Origin: Sutcliffiella rhizosphaerae
GTDB taxonomy: Bacteria > Bacillota > Bacilli > Bacillales > Bacillaceae_I
DNA length: 37,263 nucleotides
NCBI RefSeq assembly: GCF_917563925.1
Contig: NZ_CAKJTJ010000033.1
Span: 1 to 37,263 of the forward strand
Direction: 5' to 3'
The notes under the pieces: model-generated
Seen by the model: the letters and a program-made list of their open reading frames with translations, nothing else
Databases searched by the model: none
What the model was told of the DNA's origin: nothing
Shown: in pieces, positions 16,063 to 24,700 of the stretch
Layout: the number at the start of each line of letters is the position of its first letter
Numbering within the stretch: position 1 is the first letter of the stretch
Position numbers and translations under genes: made by a program

Positions 16063-17202
16063 TTATGGTTTTAATACAACCTTCACACATTCGTCTTCAT
16101 GATCATTGAAAATTTTATACGCTTCATTTGCCTGGTGCAGCGGCATTCGATGAGAAACAATTTCTGTTGGATCGATTTCACCAGCCGTGATCATGTCATA
16201 TAATTTTGGCATATAGTGTATGACAGGTGCTTGTCCCATTTTTAGATTGATATTCCGTTCAAATATATTTCCTAGCGGGAACATATTGTATTTGGAACCG
16301 TAAACTCCTGTCAGCTGAAAAGTCCCAAACTTTCGGATCGCATTCATTCCTATTTCAAAGGCTCCCAAAGAACCACCATGGAGTTTAAGCTTTTGTCCGA
16401 TTTCCTCCAATGCTGACTTTTTGCCGTCCATTCCAACACAGTCAATCACAACATCTGCTCCACCGTTTGTAATCTCTCTTAAATGAGAACCCAAATCCTT
16501 ATACTTATCAAAATTAAACGTTTCCACTTTGTTCATCTTTTTTGCTCTTTCCAGTCTATAAGGTAAATTATCAACAGCAATAACCCGTTTAGCGCCCTTC
16601 ATCCAAGCAAATTTTTGTACCATTAATCCAATTGGCCCGCATCCGAGTACCACCACAGTATCATCACTCTTTACTCCCGCATTTTCTACACTCCATAATG
16701 CAGTAGGTAGAACATCTGACATAAAGAGCAGCGCCTCATCCTCTAGTTCTACTGATTCAGGGATAACAAATGGCATGAAGTTGCCAAATGGAACACGTAG
16801 AAATTCTGCCTGTCCACCAGGATGGTTTCCATATCGTTCTGTGAATCCAAAGTATCCACCTGAGTCCACATCAGGATTAGAATTCGAATGATCACATTGA
16901 CTTTCCCAATCATTCTTACAATAAAAACAGCTTCCACATGAAATATTAAAAGGAATGACTACTCTATCACCCTTTTTAACTTTTGTTACTTCTGGTCCAA
17001 CCTCCTCCACAATCCCCATCGGCTCATGCCCAACTACATAGTCCTTTTCAGTAGGCAATGCTCCCTGGTAAATATGTAGATCGGAACCACAAATGGCTGT
17101 AGAAGTAATCCTTACAATAATGTCGTCCTTTTTCTGTAGCGATGCATCCGGAACTTCTTTTACTTCCATTTCCTTCGTATGCTGGAACGTTACAGCTTTC
17201 AT
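16063..17202 (-). CDS. Zinc-dependent alcohol dehydrogenase (formaldehyde-dehydrogenase-like)
   Basis: Encodes 379 residues of the medium-chain dehydrogenase/reductase superfamily. The catalytic zinc site is ICGSDLHIYQG and GHEPMGIVEEVG. The structural-zinc loop has Cys residues in SCGSCFYCKNDWESQC, and the NAD-binding Rossmann motif is VLGCGPIGLM. The long insertion GGYFGFTERYGNHPGGQAEFLRV is typical of the glutathione-independent formaldehyde-dehydrogenase-like subgroup common in Bacillus. It would oxidise an alcohol or an aldehyde hydrate with NAD+ in the cytosol. GGAGG lies 7 nt before the ATG. It is monocistronic, and the physiological substrate is unknown. Confidence 0.9.
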   Translation of the reverse strand: MKAVTFQHTKEMEVKEVPDASLQKKDDIIVRITSTAICGSDLHIYQGALPTEKDYVVGHEPMGIVEEVGPEVTKVKKGDRVVIPFNISCGSCFYCKNDWESQCDHSNSNPDVDSGGYFGFTERYGNHPGGQAEFLRVPFGNFMPFVIPESVELEDEALLFMSDVLPTALWSVENAGVKSDDTVVVLGCGPIGLMVQKFAWMKGAKRVIAVDNLPYRLERAKKMNKVETFNFDKYKDLGSHLREITNGGADVVIDCVGMDGKKSALEEIGQKLKLHGGSLGAFEIGMNAIRKFGTFQLTGVYGSKYNMFPLGNIFERNINLKMGQAPVIHYMPKLYDMITAGEIDPTEIVSHRMPLHQANEAYKIFNDHEDECVKVVLKP

Positions 17203-17389
17203 TAAAAAACCTCCATTATAATAAGATAGTCTAATTATTCCCGTTAAATGAAAGTAAAAACACTAGATTAAATAAATCTGAGTTTTTGTTAAGTACAAGC
17301 CATAGCTTTAGATTCCAAAAAAATAATAGGAATTTATTTTTTAGATTTGTTACGATTTACTCGAACCAAGTAGGAGAGGATGACGTCTA

Positions 17390-18136
17390 GTGAATAAGGA
17401 ACAACCAAAAATAACCCCCTTTTACGATTGCGATTATCAGTTATTCGATACTCATCTTGAATTTTATACAGCGATGGGTTTTACCATTACTTATTACCAG
17501 AAGGCACCTTACCGTTTTGCTTCTGTCGAAAGAGCAGGAATAGGAGAATTCGGCTTTTATGGTGTTAAAAAGTTTGAAGAAGAAGGAAACAAAGGTGGGT
17601 GCTACGTCCAGGTTCCAAATGTAAGAGAAGTATATGAAGAATTAAAAGCTAATTTAAAAAGCTACTATGGAAAAATCCCCACAAAAGGTACTCCAAGATT
17701 TTCAAGACTAAATAAGACAGCAGAGGATTGGAGGGTTAATATTACCGATGCAAGTGGAAACTGCATTATCATTGGAGAACCACTCGGAGATTCTACAGAG
17801 TTAATGGCTGCAGAAGAAGCAAGGGTAAAAGCACTAACATCCAAATTCGAAAAGGCTTACGCCCAGGCATATAGATTCGCCTATTCCAAAGAGGATTTCT
17901 TAGCAGCAAGGAACACATTAGAAGTGGCATTCCTGAAGTTCCATCAAGATGCATCTAATGAGGTTTTATTTAAAGCAAAAGTGTTACAAGCAGAAGTATT
18001 TAGCTTTCTAGATCAAAAAAGCCTAGCGGAAAAGTCCGTTCAGCAAGCATATGAAATAGAGCTTAAACTAGCGGAAAAAGAGACACTCAAAGAAACCTTT
18101 CAGAAACTGGAAGAAATAAAAGAACAAATAAGTTGA
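17390..18136 (+). CDS. VOC-family (glyoxalase-like) protein with C-terminal helical extension
   Basis: Encodes 248 residues from a GTG start preceded by AGGAGAGG. The first 130 residues resemble a bleomycin-resistance/VOC domain: an initial YDCDYQLFDTHLEFYTAMGF strand-helix, GEFGFYGVKK, CYVQVPNVREVYEEL and ITDASGNCIIIGEP, the usual beta-alpha-beta3 arrangement. The final 100 residues are alpha-helical and look TPR-like (AYAQAYRFAYSKEDFLAARNTLE), an uncommon extension. VOC proteins bind metal or sequester small molecules, but no obvious metal triad is conserved here, so a binding role is as likely as catalysis. Confidence 0.7.
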   Translation: MNKEQPKITPFYDCDYQLFDTHLEFYTAMGFTITYYQKAPYRFASVERAGIGEFGFYGVKKFEEEGNKGGCYVQVPNVREVYEELKANLKSYYGKIPTKGTPRFSRLNKTAEDWRVNITDASGNCIIIGEPLGDSTELMAAEEARVKALTSKFEKAYAQAYRFAYSKEDFLAARNTLEVAFLKFHQDASNEVLFKAKVLQAEVFSFLDQKSLAEKSVQQAYEIELKLAEKETLKETFQKLEEIKEQIS

Positions 18137-18207
18137 GAGTTTGATAAAAAACAGAGGGAGAGAGAGATAAGCAGAAAAGATAATTTTGCTTTCCTCAAAA
18201 TTGGTGT

Positions 18208-19065
18208 ATGAGAAAGAAAATAGGAACACATAAAAAATTAATAGTTTTCATTACAATCGTTCTTTCATTATTATTTTTCGTATATTTTCAAAACAATTCC
18301 ATAGTAGTTACAAATCAATTAGTAACTTCAGAGAAAATCCCAGAAAGTTTTCGAGATTATAAAATAGTCCATTTATCTGACCTTCACAGTAAAGCTTTTG
18401 GAAGAGACCAAAATAAATTGGTACGCAAAGTAGAAAGTGAAAACCCAGATATGATTGTGTTTACCGGGGATTTAGTGGACTCAAGAAAATTTGATGCAGA
18501 CATCAGTATAAAACTAATGGAAGAATTAATAGACATTGCGCCAATTTATTATGTAACAGGTAATCATGAATGGTGGTCAGGAGAATATGTCTTAATAGAA
18601 GAAAAATTAAAAGGTATTGGCGTAGAGGTAATGCGGAACACACGGAATGAAGTGATACTGAACAATGAAAGTATTTATATTTTCGGAATAGATGACCCCT
18701 CACAATTCAATAGTCCTTCAGAACAAACAATAGTGGAAGAAGCAATTGTAGAGGCAACAGATGGGAATATAGACGAATCTTACCGTGTTTTACTATCTCA
18801 TAGACCTGAACTGTTTTCTACCTATGTTAAGTACAAGTTTGATTTAGTTTTTTCTGGACATGCACACGGTGGCCAGGTGAGAGTTCCCTTTCTCGGTGGA
18901 TTAATAGCACCAAATCAAGGATTACTTCCTGCATACACTTCTGGAAAATATACAGTAGATCATACGACCATGATTGTGAACCGTGGACTTGGCAATAGCA
19001 TTATTCCGCTGCGAATCTTTAACCGCCCAGAAATTGTTGTAGTTACCTTATTACCTTCAAATTAA
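18208..19065 (+). CDS. Membrane-anchored metallophosphoesterase (YkuE/YpbG-like)
   Basis: Encodes 285 residues with an N-terminal transmembrane anchor (about residues 10-28) and an extracytoplasmic-type calcineurin-like domain. All five metal motifs are present: HLSDLHSK, FTGDLVDSR, VTGNHEWW, LLSHRPE and FSGHAHGGQVRVP, with the GHAHGGQ signature characteristic of the YkuE/YaeI UDP-2,3-diacylglucosamine hydrolase-like subfamily. It should use Mn/Fe/Zn to hydrolyse a phosphoester at the membrane; in Gram-positives the substrate is not settled. The ribosome-binding site is weak. It lies 70 bp after the VOC gene and may share its transcript. Confidence 0.85.
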   Translation: MRKKIGTHKKLIVFITIVLSLLFFVYFQNNSIVVTNQLVTSEKIPESFRDYKIVHLSDLHSKAFGRDQNKLVRKVESENPDMIVFTGDLVDSRKFDADISIKLMEELIDIAPIYYVTGNHEWWSGEYVLIEEKLKGIGVEVMRNTRNEVILNNESIYIFGIDDPSQFNSPSEQTIVEEAIVEATDGNIDESYRVLLSHRPELFSTYVKYKFDLVFSGHAHGGQVRVPFLGGLIAPNQGLLPAYTSGKYTVDHTTMIVNRGLGNSIIPLRIFNRPEIVVVTLLPSN

Positions 19066-19232
19066 TTTACTAGCTTTGTAGTTGAGAAAATATAGTGGGG
19101 GGAGCCCCAATTTTCTGACCTCCCTGTTATAACAAAACTTGTCCCCATAATGGTTAATCATATTTATCCTCACTCTCGTATATAATTCAGTAAGCTTGTT
19201 CTTCTGAGTTTCGTATGCAGAGGAGGGATGAC

Positions 19233-19970
19233 ATGAAAAGAAGAATATACAGAAAAAGAGGACCTCTACCGTTTAAGGTGGTAATTTTAGTTTCTTTCGG
19301 CCTGTTTACAGTTCTATCGGTTATTAGTTCTGTATTAGTCAATAAAAATATTGAACCTGCCATTATGGCGGTTGCGCAAACTAAGGCCACCCAATTTGCC
19401 TCTCAATCCATAAATGATGCCATAGCATCAAATGTTGTTGAAGAAATTGACATTAGAGAGCTTATCGTTAAACATGAATCAAATAATGGGGATTATAGTT
19501 TTAATCCACAAGTCTACAATAAAATAATTGCAGAAACGACAAAAGAAGTACAACACTCCATGCATTCATTGGACGACGGGTACACAAACAGTGCAACCGA
19601 TTCAGCATCTGAGAATGATGGAGTCGTGTATTTTATTCCACTGGGAATGGCAACCCGAACGACTCTTTTTTCAAATTTAGGACCGGATATTCCAGTTAAA
19701 TTAGAGATGATCGGTGATGTAGTCACGAACATAGAAACAAAGATCAGAGAACTAGGCATTAATAACACCTATCTTGAAGTGTATGTAGATGTAAGCCTAC
19801 AGGTTAATGTCATCATTCCCTTTATATCCGAACCAATAAAGGTCGCCAACACCGTGAAAATAGGCGATTTATTTATTCAAGGAAAAGTACCTCAATATTA
19901 TCATGGAGGTGGCGGCAATGGGCAATTTGCCCCTGTCATCATGCCACCGGAAGAAGAGGACGATGAATAA
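19233..19970 (+). CDS. yunB: Sporulation protein YunB
   Basis: Start ATG at 19233, preceded by GAGGAGGG. The 245-residue product matches YunB of Bacillus: a short basic N terminus with RGPLPFKVV, one transmembrane segment, then NKNIEPAIMAVAQTKATQFASQSINDAI and a C-terminal domain ending in acidic EEEDDE. In B. subtilis YunB is a mother-cell (sigma-E) sporulation protein. The last 78 codons lie in a 500-bp segment duplicated at the other end of the CRISPR island (35588-35822). This left copy is the intact gene. Confidence 0.9.
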   Translation: MKRRIYRKRGPLPFKVVILVSFGLFTVLSVISSVLVNKNIEPAIMAVAQTKATQFASQSINDAIASNVVEEIDIRELIVKHESNNGDYSFNPQVYNKIIAETTKEVQHSMHSLDDGYTNSATDSASENDGVVYFIPLGMATRTTLFSNLGPDIPVKLEMIGDVVTNIETKIRELGINNTYLEVYVDVSLQVNVIIPFISEPIKVANTVKIGDLFIQGKVPQYYHGGGGNGQFAPVIMPPEEEDDE

Positions 19971-19982
19971 ACAAAGCAATTA

Positions 19983-20014
19983 AAAGGACTCCGACATTTT
20001 CAACACGGAGTCCT
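19983..20014 (+). terminator. yunB terminator
   Basis: Stem AAGGACTCC / GGAGTCCTT with an approximately 14-nt loop, 12 nt after the yunB stop. It is duplicated at 35835-35866. Confidence 0.6.
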
Positions 20015-20024
20015 TCCCAAATAA

Positions 20025-20233
20025 CTAGTCCTCATCTATTAATTCCACATAATAAGCGGAAGTTTGAGCTGGATATGATTCTCTGAAATTATCACCATAT
20101 ATACGTACTTTTTGATTTATTTTTATTCCCTTAAACATGTGCACATCTTCTGCATCTTTATGTTTACTTACAATAATCGGGCCAGTCATATTACCTACCA
20201 ACCTATCTCCTAATCCTACAGGCTAATCTGATA
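20025..20233 (-). pseudogene. Truncated copy of the 35877-36272 gene
   Basis: The last 69 codons of the small DUF3221-like gene, ending ELIDED where the intact copy has ELIEDD. The 5' part, including promoter, start codon and signal peptide, is missing because the sequence passes abruptly into a CRISPR repeat at 20234. Not expected to be expressed. Confidence 0.85.
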
Positions 20234-20265
20234 ATTTCAATCCACACACCCATATAGAGTGCGAC
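20234..20265 (-). CRISPR. Terminal, degenerate CRISPR repeat separated by an IS
   Basis: A 32-bp repeat identical to the array repeat except for one substitution (ACACA instead of ACGCA). It is the leader-distal end of the array. The spacer next to it is split by the IS4-family element; joined across the IS it is a normal 35-nt spacer. Confidence 0.9.
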
Positions 20266-20272
20266 ATTATGG

Positions 20273-21756
20273 CACTAGCCTTGCATTAAAAAGGGAAATT
20301 GCTACAATAATGGTGTTTTATTCCTTTACAAAACTAAAAAAACATCCTATTGTGAGTGTTAAAGACAAGTTGCTCAAATAACTCACAATAGGAGACTCAA
20401 TGAGTAACTTATCAAACATTTCCGTTTTTGAAAAGTGTTTTTCCAAAATTAATTTAAAAAACTTTCGATGTCCTTATTCTGATACGTATGTGAAGAAACT
20501 ACTTTCCGGACAATCCATTATGCTGTTTCTTGATGCGATTTTGCATAAGAGAGGTTCTCTTGATGAAATAGCGGAGAATCTAAAAGCTAACTCTGAGTTA
20601 CAAGATTATTTGCGTCTTCCGAACGTCAGTGGTTCCTCTCTGTGTCGCAAACTCACCAAGCTCCCTAGAGCGTACTTGCACCAACTAACCTTTTGGTTGT
20701 TGGAAAAAGTCCGTGCAAAGAAAGGAAACGTCCCAGTAAATCCTGTTTTTGGGAAACTCGGTATACTAGATTCTACGGAAATCTCTTTGCCCAGATTGGC
20801 TGGCGAGTGGGCATATTGCCAAAAAGACAAAAATGCTATCAAAATACATATGTTGTATTTGGTCTACAATCAAGAAACTTCTTTTGCGAATCGATTTGTT
20901 TCCTCGACGGCTGCTGTATCAGATCAAGAAGTAGCCCCTTCTCTTATAGAAGACAAGCAGACAACTTATGTGATGGATCGAGGCTACATTAACTATGAAC
21001 TTTTTCAATCGTGGATAAAAGAGGACGTATTTTTTGTAGCTCGAATAAAAGCAAACAGTCGCACTAAGATTATCGAGGAATGGGAAGTAGCCGAAAACAA
21101 TATCGTGTCGCGGGATGCAAAAGTAGAAATGCGTGTAGTCAAAACAGAGGAGACATTTACTGCTCGACTTGTCGAATACACCGATAAAGAAAATAGAACG
21201 TACCGTGTTATTACGAATCGGTGGGACTTAAAAGCAGAAGAAGTCGGAGAAATATACCGGCAAAGATGGGCTATAGAGCTGTTCTTCAAGTGGATAAAAC
21301 AAAATTTATCCACCATTCATTGGTACAGCTATAAACCGAAAGCAGTTTGGAACCAGATCTATCTCACCATCATCGCCTATGCACTATGCGAATTAGTTCG
21401 TGAGGAGTTAAAGGCCACAAACAAACCACTCTCGTATATCTTGAAAAAAGTAAGATGCTATTGGTTTCATCCATGGGACTACCTGGTGGAAGGCTTGCAC
21501 AAACCACCTAGGAAGAAAAAAGGGAAGCCAGGTCGACCAAGAAAACATAAAAAGAAACTAAAAGCAGTAAAGTTCATTCTTTCGGATTTTCGAGCGAATA
21601 AATAGTAAAAAATAGGAAACTTGTCTTTATCTAAGACTAGGTCCCCTTTTTTCAAATCGAATAGAAAACAGCATGTTAAAAATATACATTTATTTAAAAT
21701 AATAGAATCTTCGTTATCCATTTCCATATTTTGTAATTTTTTTTGCAAAGCTAGTG
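20273..21756 (+). mobile_element. IS4-family insertion sequence in the last spacer
   Basis: About 1,484 bp. The terminal inverted repeats start CACTAGCCTTGCA (left) and CACTAGCTTTGCA (right end, reversed). The flanking 9-bp direct repeats ACATTATGG (20264-20272 and 21757-21765) are a target-site duplication. That duplication covers the last two bases of the terminal CRISPR repeat and the first seven of the adjacent spacer. A 12-bp perfect stem (20346-20357 with 20381-20392) overlaps the transposase ribosome-binding site. Confidence 0.9.
20400..21605 (+). CDS. IS4-family transposase
   Basis: Encodes 401 residues, full length and uninterrupted. DDE_Tnp_1 features include the catalytic Asp in FGKLGILDSTEISLP, the second Asp in TYVMDRGYINYELF and the IS4 Y-(2)-R-(3)-E-(6)-K signature in YRQRWAIELFFKWIKQ, where the Glu is the third catalytic acid. 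The C terminus is strongly basic (PPRKKKGKPGRPRKHKKK). It catalyses cut-and-paste transposition of the surrounding element. AGGAG precedes the ATG but its AGG is buried in a 12-bp hairpin, a device often used by IS elements to limit translation from readthrough transcripts. Confidence 0.92.
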   Translation: MSNLSNISVFEKCFSKINLKNFRCPYSDTYVKKLLSGQSIMLFLDAILHKRGSLDEIAENLKANSELQDYLRLPNVSGSSLCRKLTKLPRAYLHQLTFWLLEKVRAKKGNVPVNPVFGKLGILDSTEISLPRLAGEWAYCQKDKNAIKIHMLYLVYNQETSFANRFVSSTAAVSDQEVAPSLIEDKQTTYVMDRGYINYELFQSWIKEDVFFVARIKANSRTKIIEEWEVAENNIVSRDAKVEMRVVKTEETFTARLVEYTDKENRTYRVITNRWDLKAEEVGEIYRQRWAIELFFKWIKQNLSTIHWYSYKPKAVWNQIYLTIIAYALCELVREELKATNKPLSYILKKVRCYWFHPWDYLVEGLHKPPRKKKGKPGRPRKHKKKLKAVKFILSDFRANK

Positions 21757-21793
21757 ACATTATGGCCAAAAGAGGATCCATTACACCAGTAGT

Positions 21794-24700
21794 ATTTCAA
21801 TCCACGCACCCATTTAGAGTGCGACACCCTCCACCACTTCTTCCTTTTCTGTCTCATCCACGATTTCAATCCACGCACCCATATAGAGTACGACATCAAA
21901 GTTTTGGACCAACAACTCTGACGACTATTTCAATCCACGCACCCATTTAGAGTGCGACGAATACCCCATAAGTAACCATTGTAAGGAATCCATATTTCAA
22001 TCCACGCACCCATATAGAGTGCGACACAGGCGACCTTTCCAATGTACCTTCACGTTCAGATTTCAATCCACGCACCCATATAGAGTGCGACTAATATACC
22101 TTTGCTTACTTCTATATGCAAATCATTTCAATCCACGCACCCATATAGAGTGCGACGTCATTGACAATGTATTTGCTGGAGGTAGTTATGATTTCAATCC
22201 ACGCACCCATATAGAGTGCGACTGTCAATATCTATATCAGATGGCAGCCTGACGGAATTTCAATCCACGCACCCATATAGAGTGCGACGGGAGAATCAAC
22301 TGTAAGTGCAAACCCAAGAATAATTTCAATCCACGCACCCATATAGAGTGCGACAGCATTATCCCAGTAACCTGTCCCATCTACCCATTATTTCAATCCA
22401 CGCACCCATATAGAGTGCGACACAACAGATAATTATGTAGCAAATTGTTTTTTGATTTCAATCCACGCACCCATATAGAGTGCGACACCCAGCCCCTTAT
22501 GCAGTTAATGACCGCCTTATCAATTTCAATCCACGCACCCATATAGAGTGCGACCATGTGCGAGTCGGGTACACTCCACGCCAAAAACATTTCAATCCAC
22601 GCACCCATATAGAGTGCGACAAGGTGACGATTTATTAAACCGAGCCAATCAACTAATTTCAATCCACGCACCCATATAGAGTGCGACACCTAAAATGTCC
22701 GCTTCTGACATATTTACTTGTATTTCAATCCACGCACCCATATAGAGTGCGACAGTCAGATCTCTACTCTTGATGTAAAGGCTAATGATTTCAATCCACG
22801 CACCCATATAGAGTGCGACATACTTAGAACGACCAGGCATTAAAAAGCTTAGAATTTCAATCCACGCACCCATATAGAGTGCGACGCTTTGAAAATTTGC
22901 CAATTTCTAATTCCAGAACAAATTTCAATCCACGCACCCATATAGAGTGCGACAGACTAACTTATCAATTTCAACACCACCGTGCATTATTTCAATCCAC
23001 GCACCCATATAGAGTGCGACAGAAAAGGCGTTAAATTGTATGCAAGATTTTACTATTTCAATCCACGCACCCATATAGAGTGCGACAACTATATTGCAAA
23101 ACAAGTTCAATATAATACAATTTCAATCCACGCACCCATATAGAGTGCGACAGTTGTAAAATGCTTGACTTGCTTGTGTTTTTTTATTTCAATCCACGCA
23201 CCCATATAGAGTGCGACCCATTCTAAAAAAACTAAAAGTCCCCTTATAGCAATTTCAATCCACGCACCCATATAGAGTGCGACACTTATCGCTTTTGGAT
23301 TTAGCTTATAGGAGGTTTGATTTCAATCCACGCACCCATATAGAGTGCGACAACCACTACCTCTCCACTATGGAGAGGTTAGGTTATAAATTTCAATCCA
23401 CGCACCCATATAGAGTGCGACCCAGAGCATGACCGCCGTCACGCTGGAAGTTACTGATTTCAATCCACGCACCCATATAGAGTGCGACTTGCGTCGTATC
23501 GAGTAAAGGAAATTCTTCAAACTATTTCAATCCACGCACCCATATAGAGTGCGACGTTGATTGTCACTTTCAATAACTGACTTGTATTTAATTTCAATCC
23601 ACGCACCCATATAGAGTGCGACAGGACTTGTTTGTTGAACAGTCCCATCACTAAACTATTTCAATCCACGCACCCATATAGAGTGCGACTCTCCAAAATG
23701 GTGAACTATGAGTAAAGGTATCAATTTCAATCCACGCACCCATATAGAGTGCGACATTTCTGTCCCATATGTGTACCAAATGATCTGTCCAATTTCAATC
23801 CACGCACCCATATAGAGTGCGACGTTTATTTTCTTCTAAGGTTGGGGTCTTTAGAAATATTTCAATCCACGCACCCATATAGAGTGCGACGGTCAAACAT
23901 AAATTCAATACTATCCCCAGTAGTATTTCAATCCACGCACCCATATAGAGTGCGACTACTAGCTGGGCGTTGTTTAAACTCTCTTCTATGATTTCAATCC
24001 ACGCACCCATATAGAGTGCGACACGAAGCAGAGGCTATTTCTGATGCGATTAACAAATTTCAATCCACGCACCCATATAGAGTGCGACGGACTGAGTCTC
24101 ATACAGCAGTTTGGTTTAGGAGATTTCAATCCACGCACCCATATAGAGTGCGACACATCAATAATCATCCCCCATTTACCTTCCATATTTCAATCCACGC
24201 ACCCATATAGAGTGCGACATGATGATTTAAGGCACGCTATGGAGCAAGTAAATTTCAATCCACGCACCCATATAGAGTGCGACCCAAGGAGCTTTTGTTT
24301 GTCCACCATAGGAATTTTATATTTCAATCCACGCACCCATATAGAGTGCGACATCTATAATCAATATCCCTTGATAGTTTTCGAATAATTTCAATCCACG
24401 CACCCATATAGAGTGCGACCAAACACGGTACATATATCGTATTCACCTGTCAATTTCAATCCACGCACCCATATAGAGTGCGACGTTGAAAGAACGTGTC
24501 AAATAAAAATGACATTTTATTTCAATCCACGCACCCATATAGAGTGCGACATAGGGTCCGATTTGATAGCAAATAGTCATTTGATTTCAATCCACGCACC
24601 CATATAGAGTGCGACCAAAAAAAGAGTCAATAATTCGACTCTTTCATTATTTCAATCCACGCACCCATATAGAGTGCGACCTCTAGAAGCTTCTATGATA

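Larger units (their letters stand above)
19736..20233 (+). repeat. Left flanking direct repeat of the CRISPR island
   Basis: About 498 bp with about 97% identity to 35588-36085 (offset 15,852). Around 15-16 substitutions and no indels were seen by eye; the mismatches cluster in the 3' half. It contains the 3' end of yunB, its terminator and the 3' end of the next, minus-strand gene. It ends directly at a CRISPR repeat. Confidence 0.9.
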
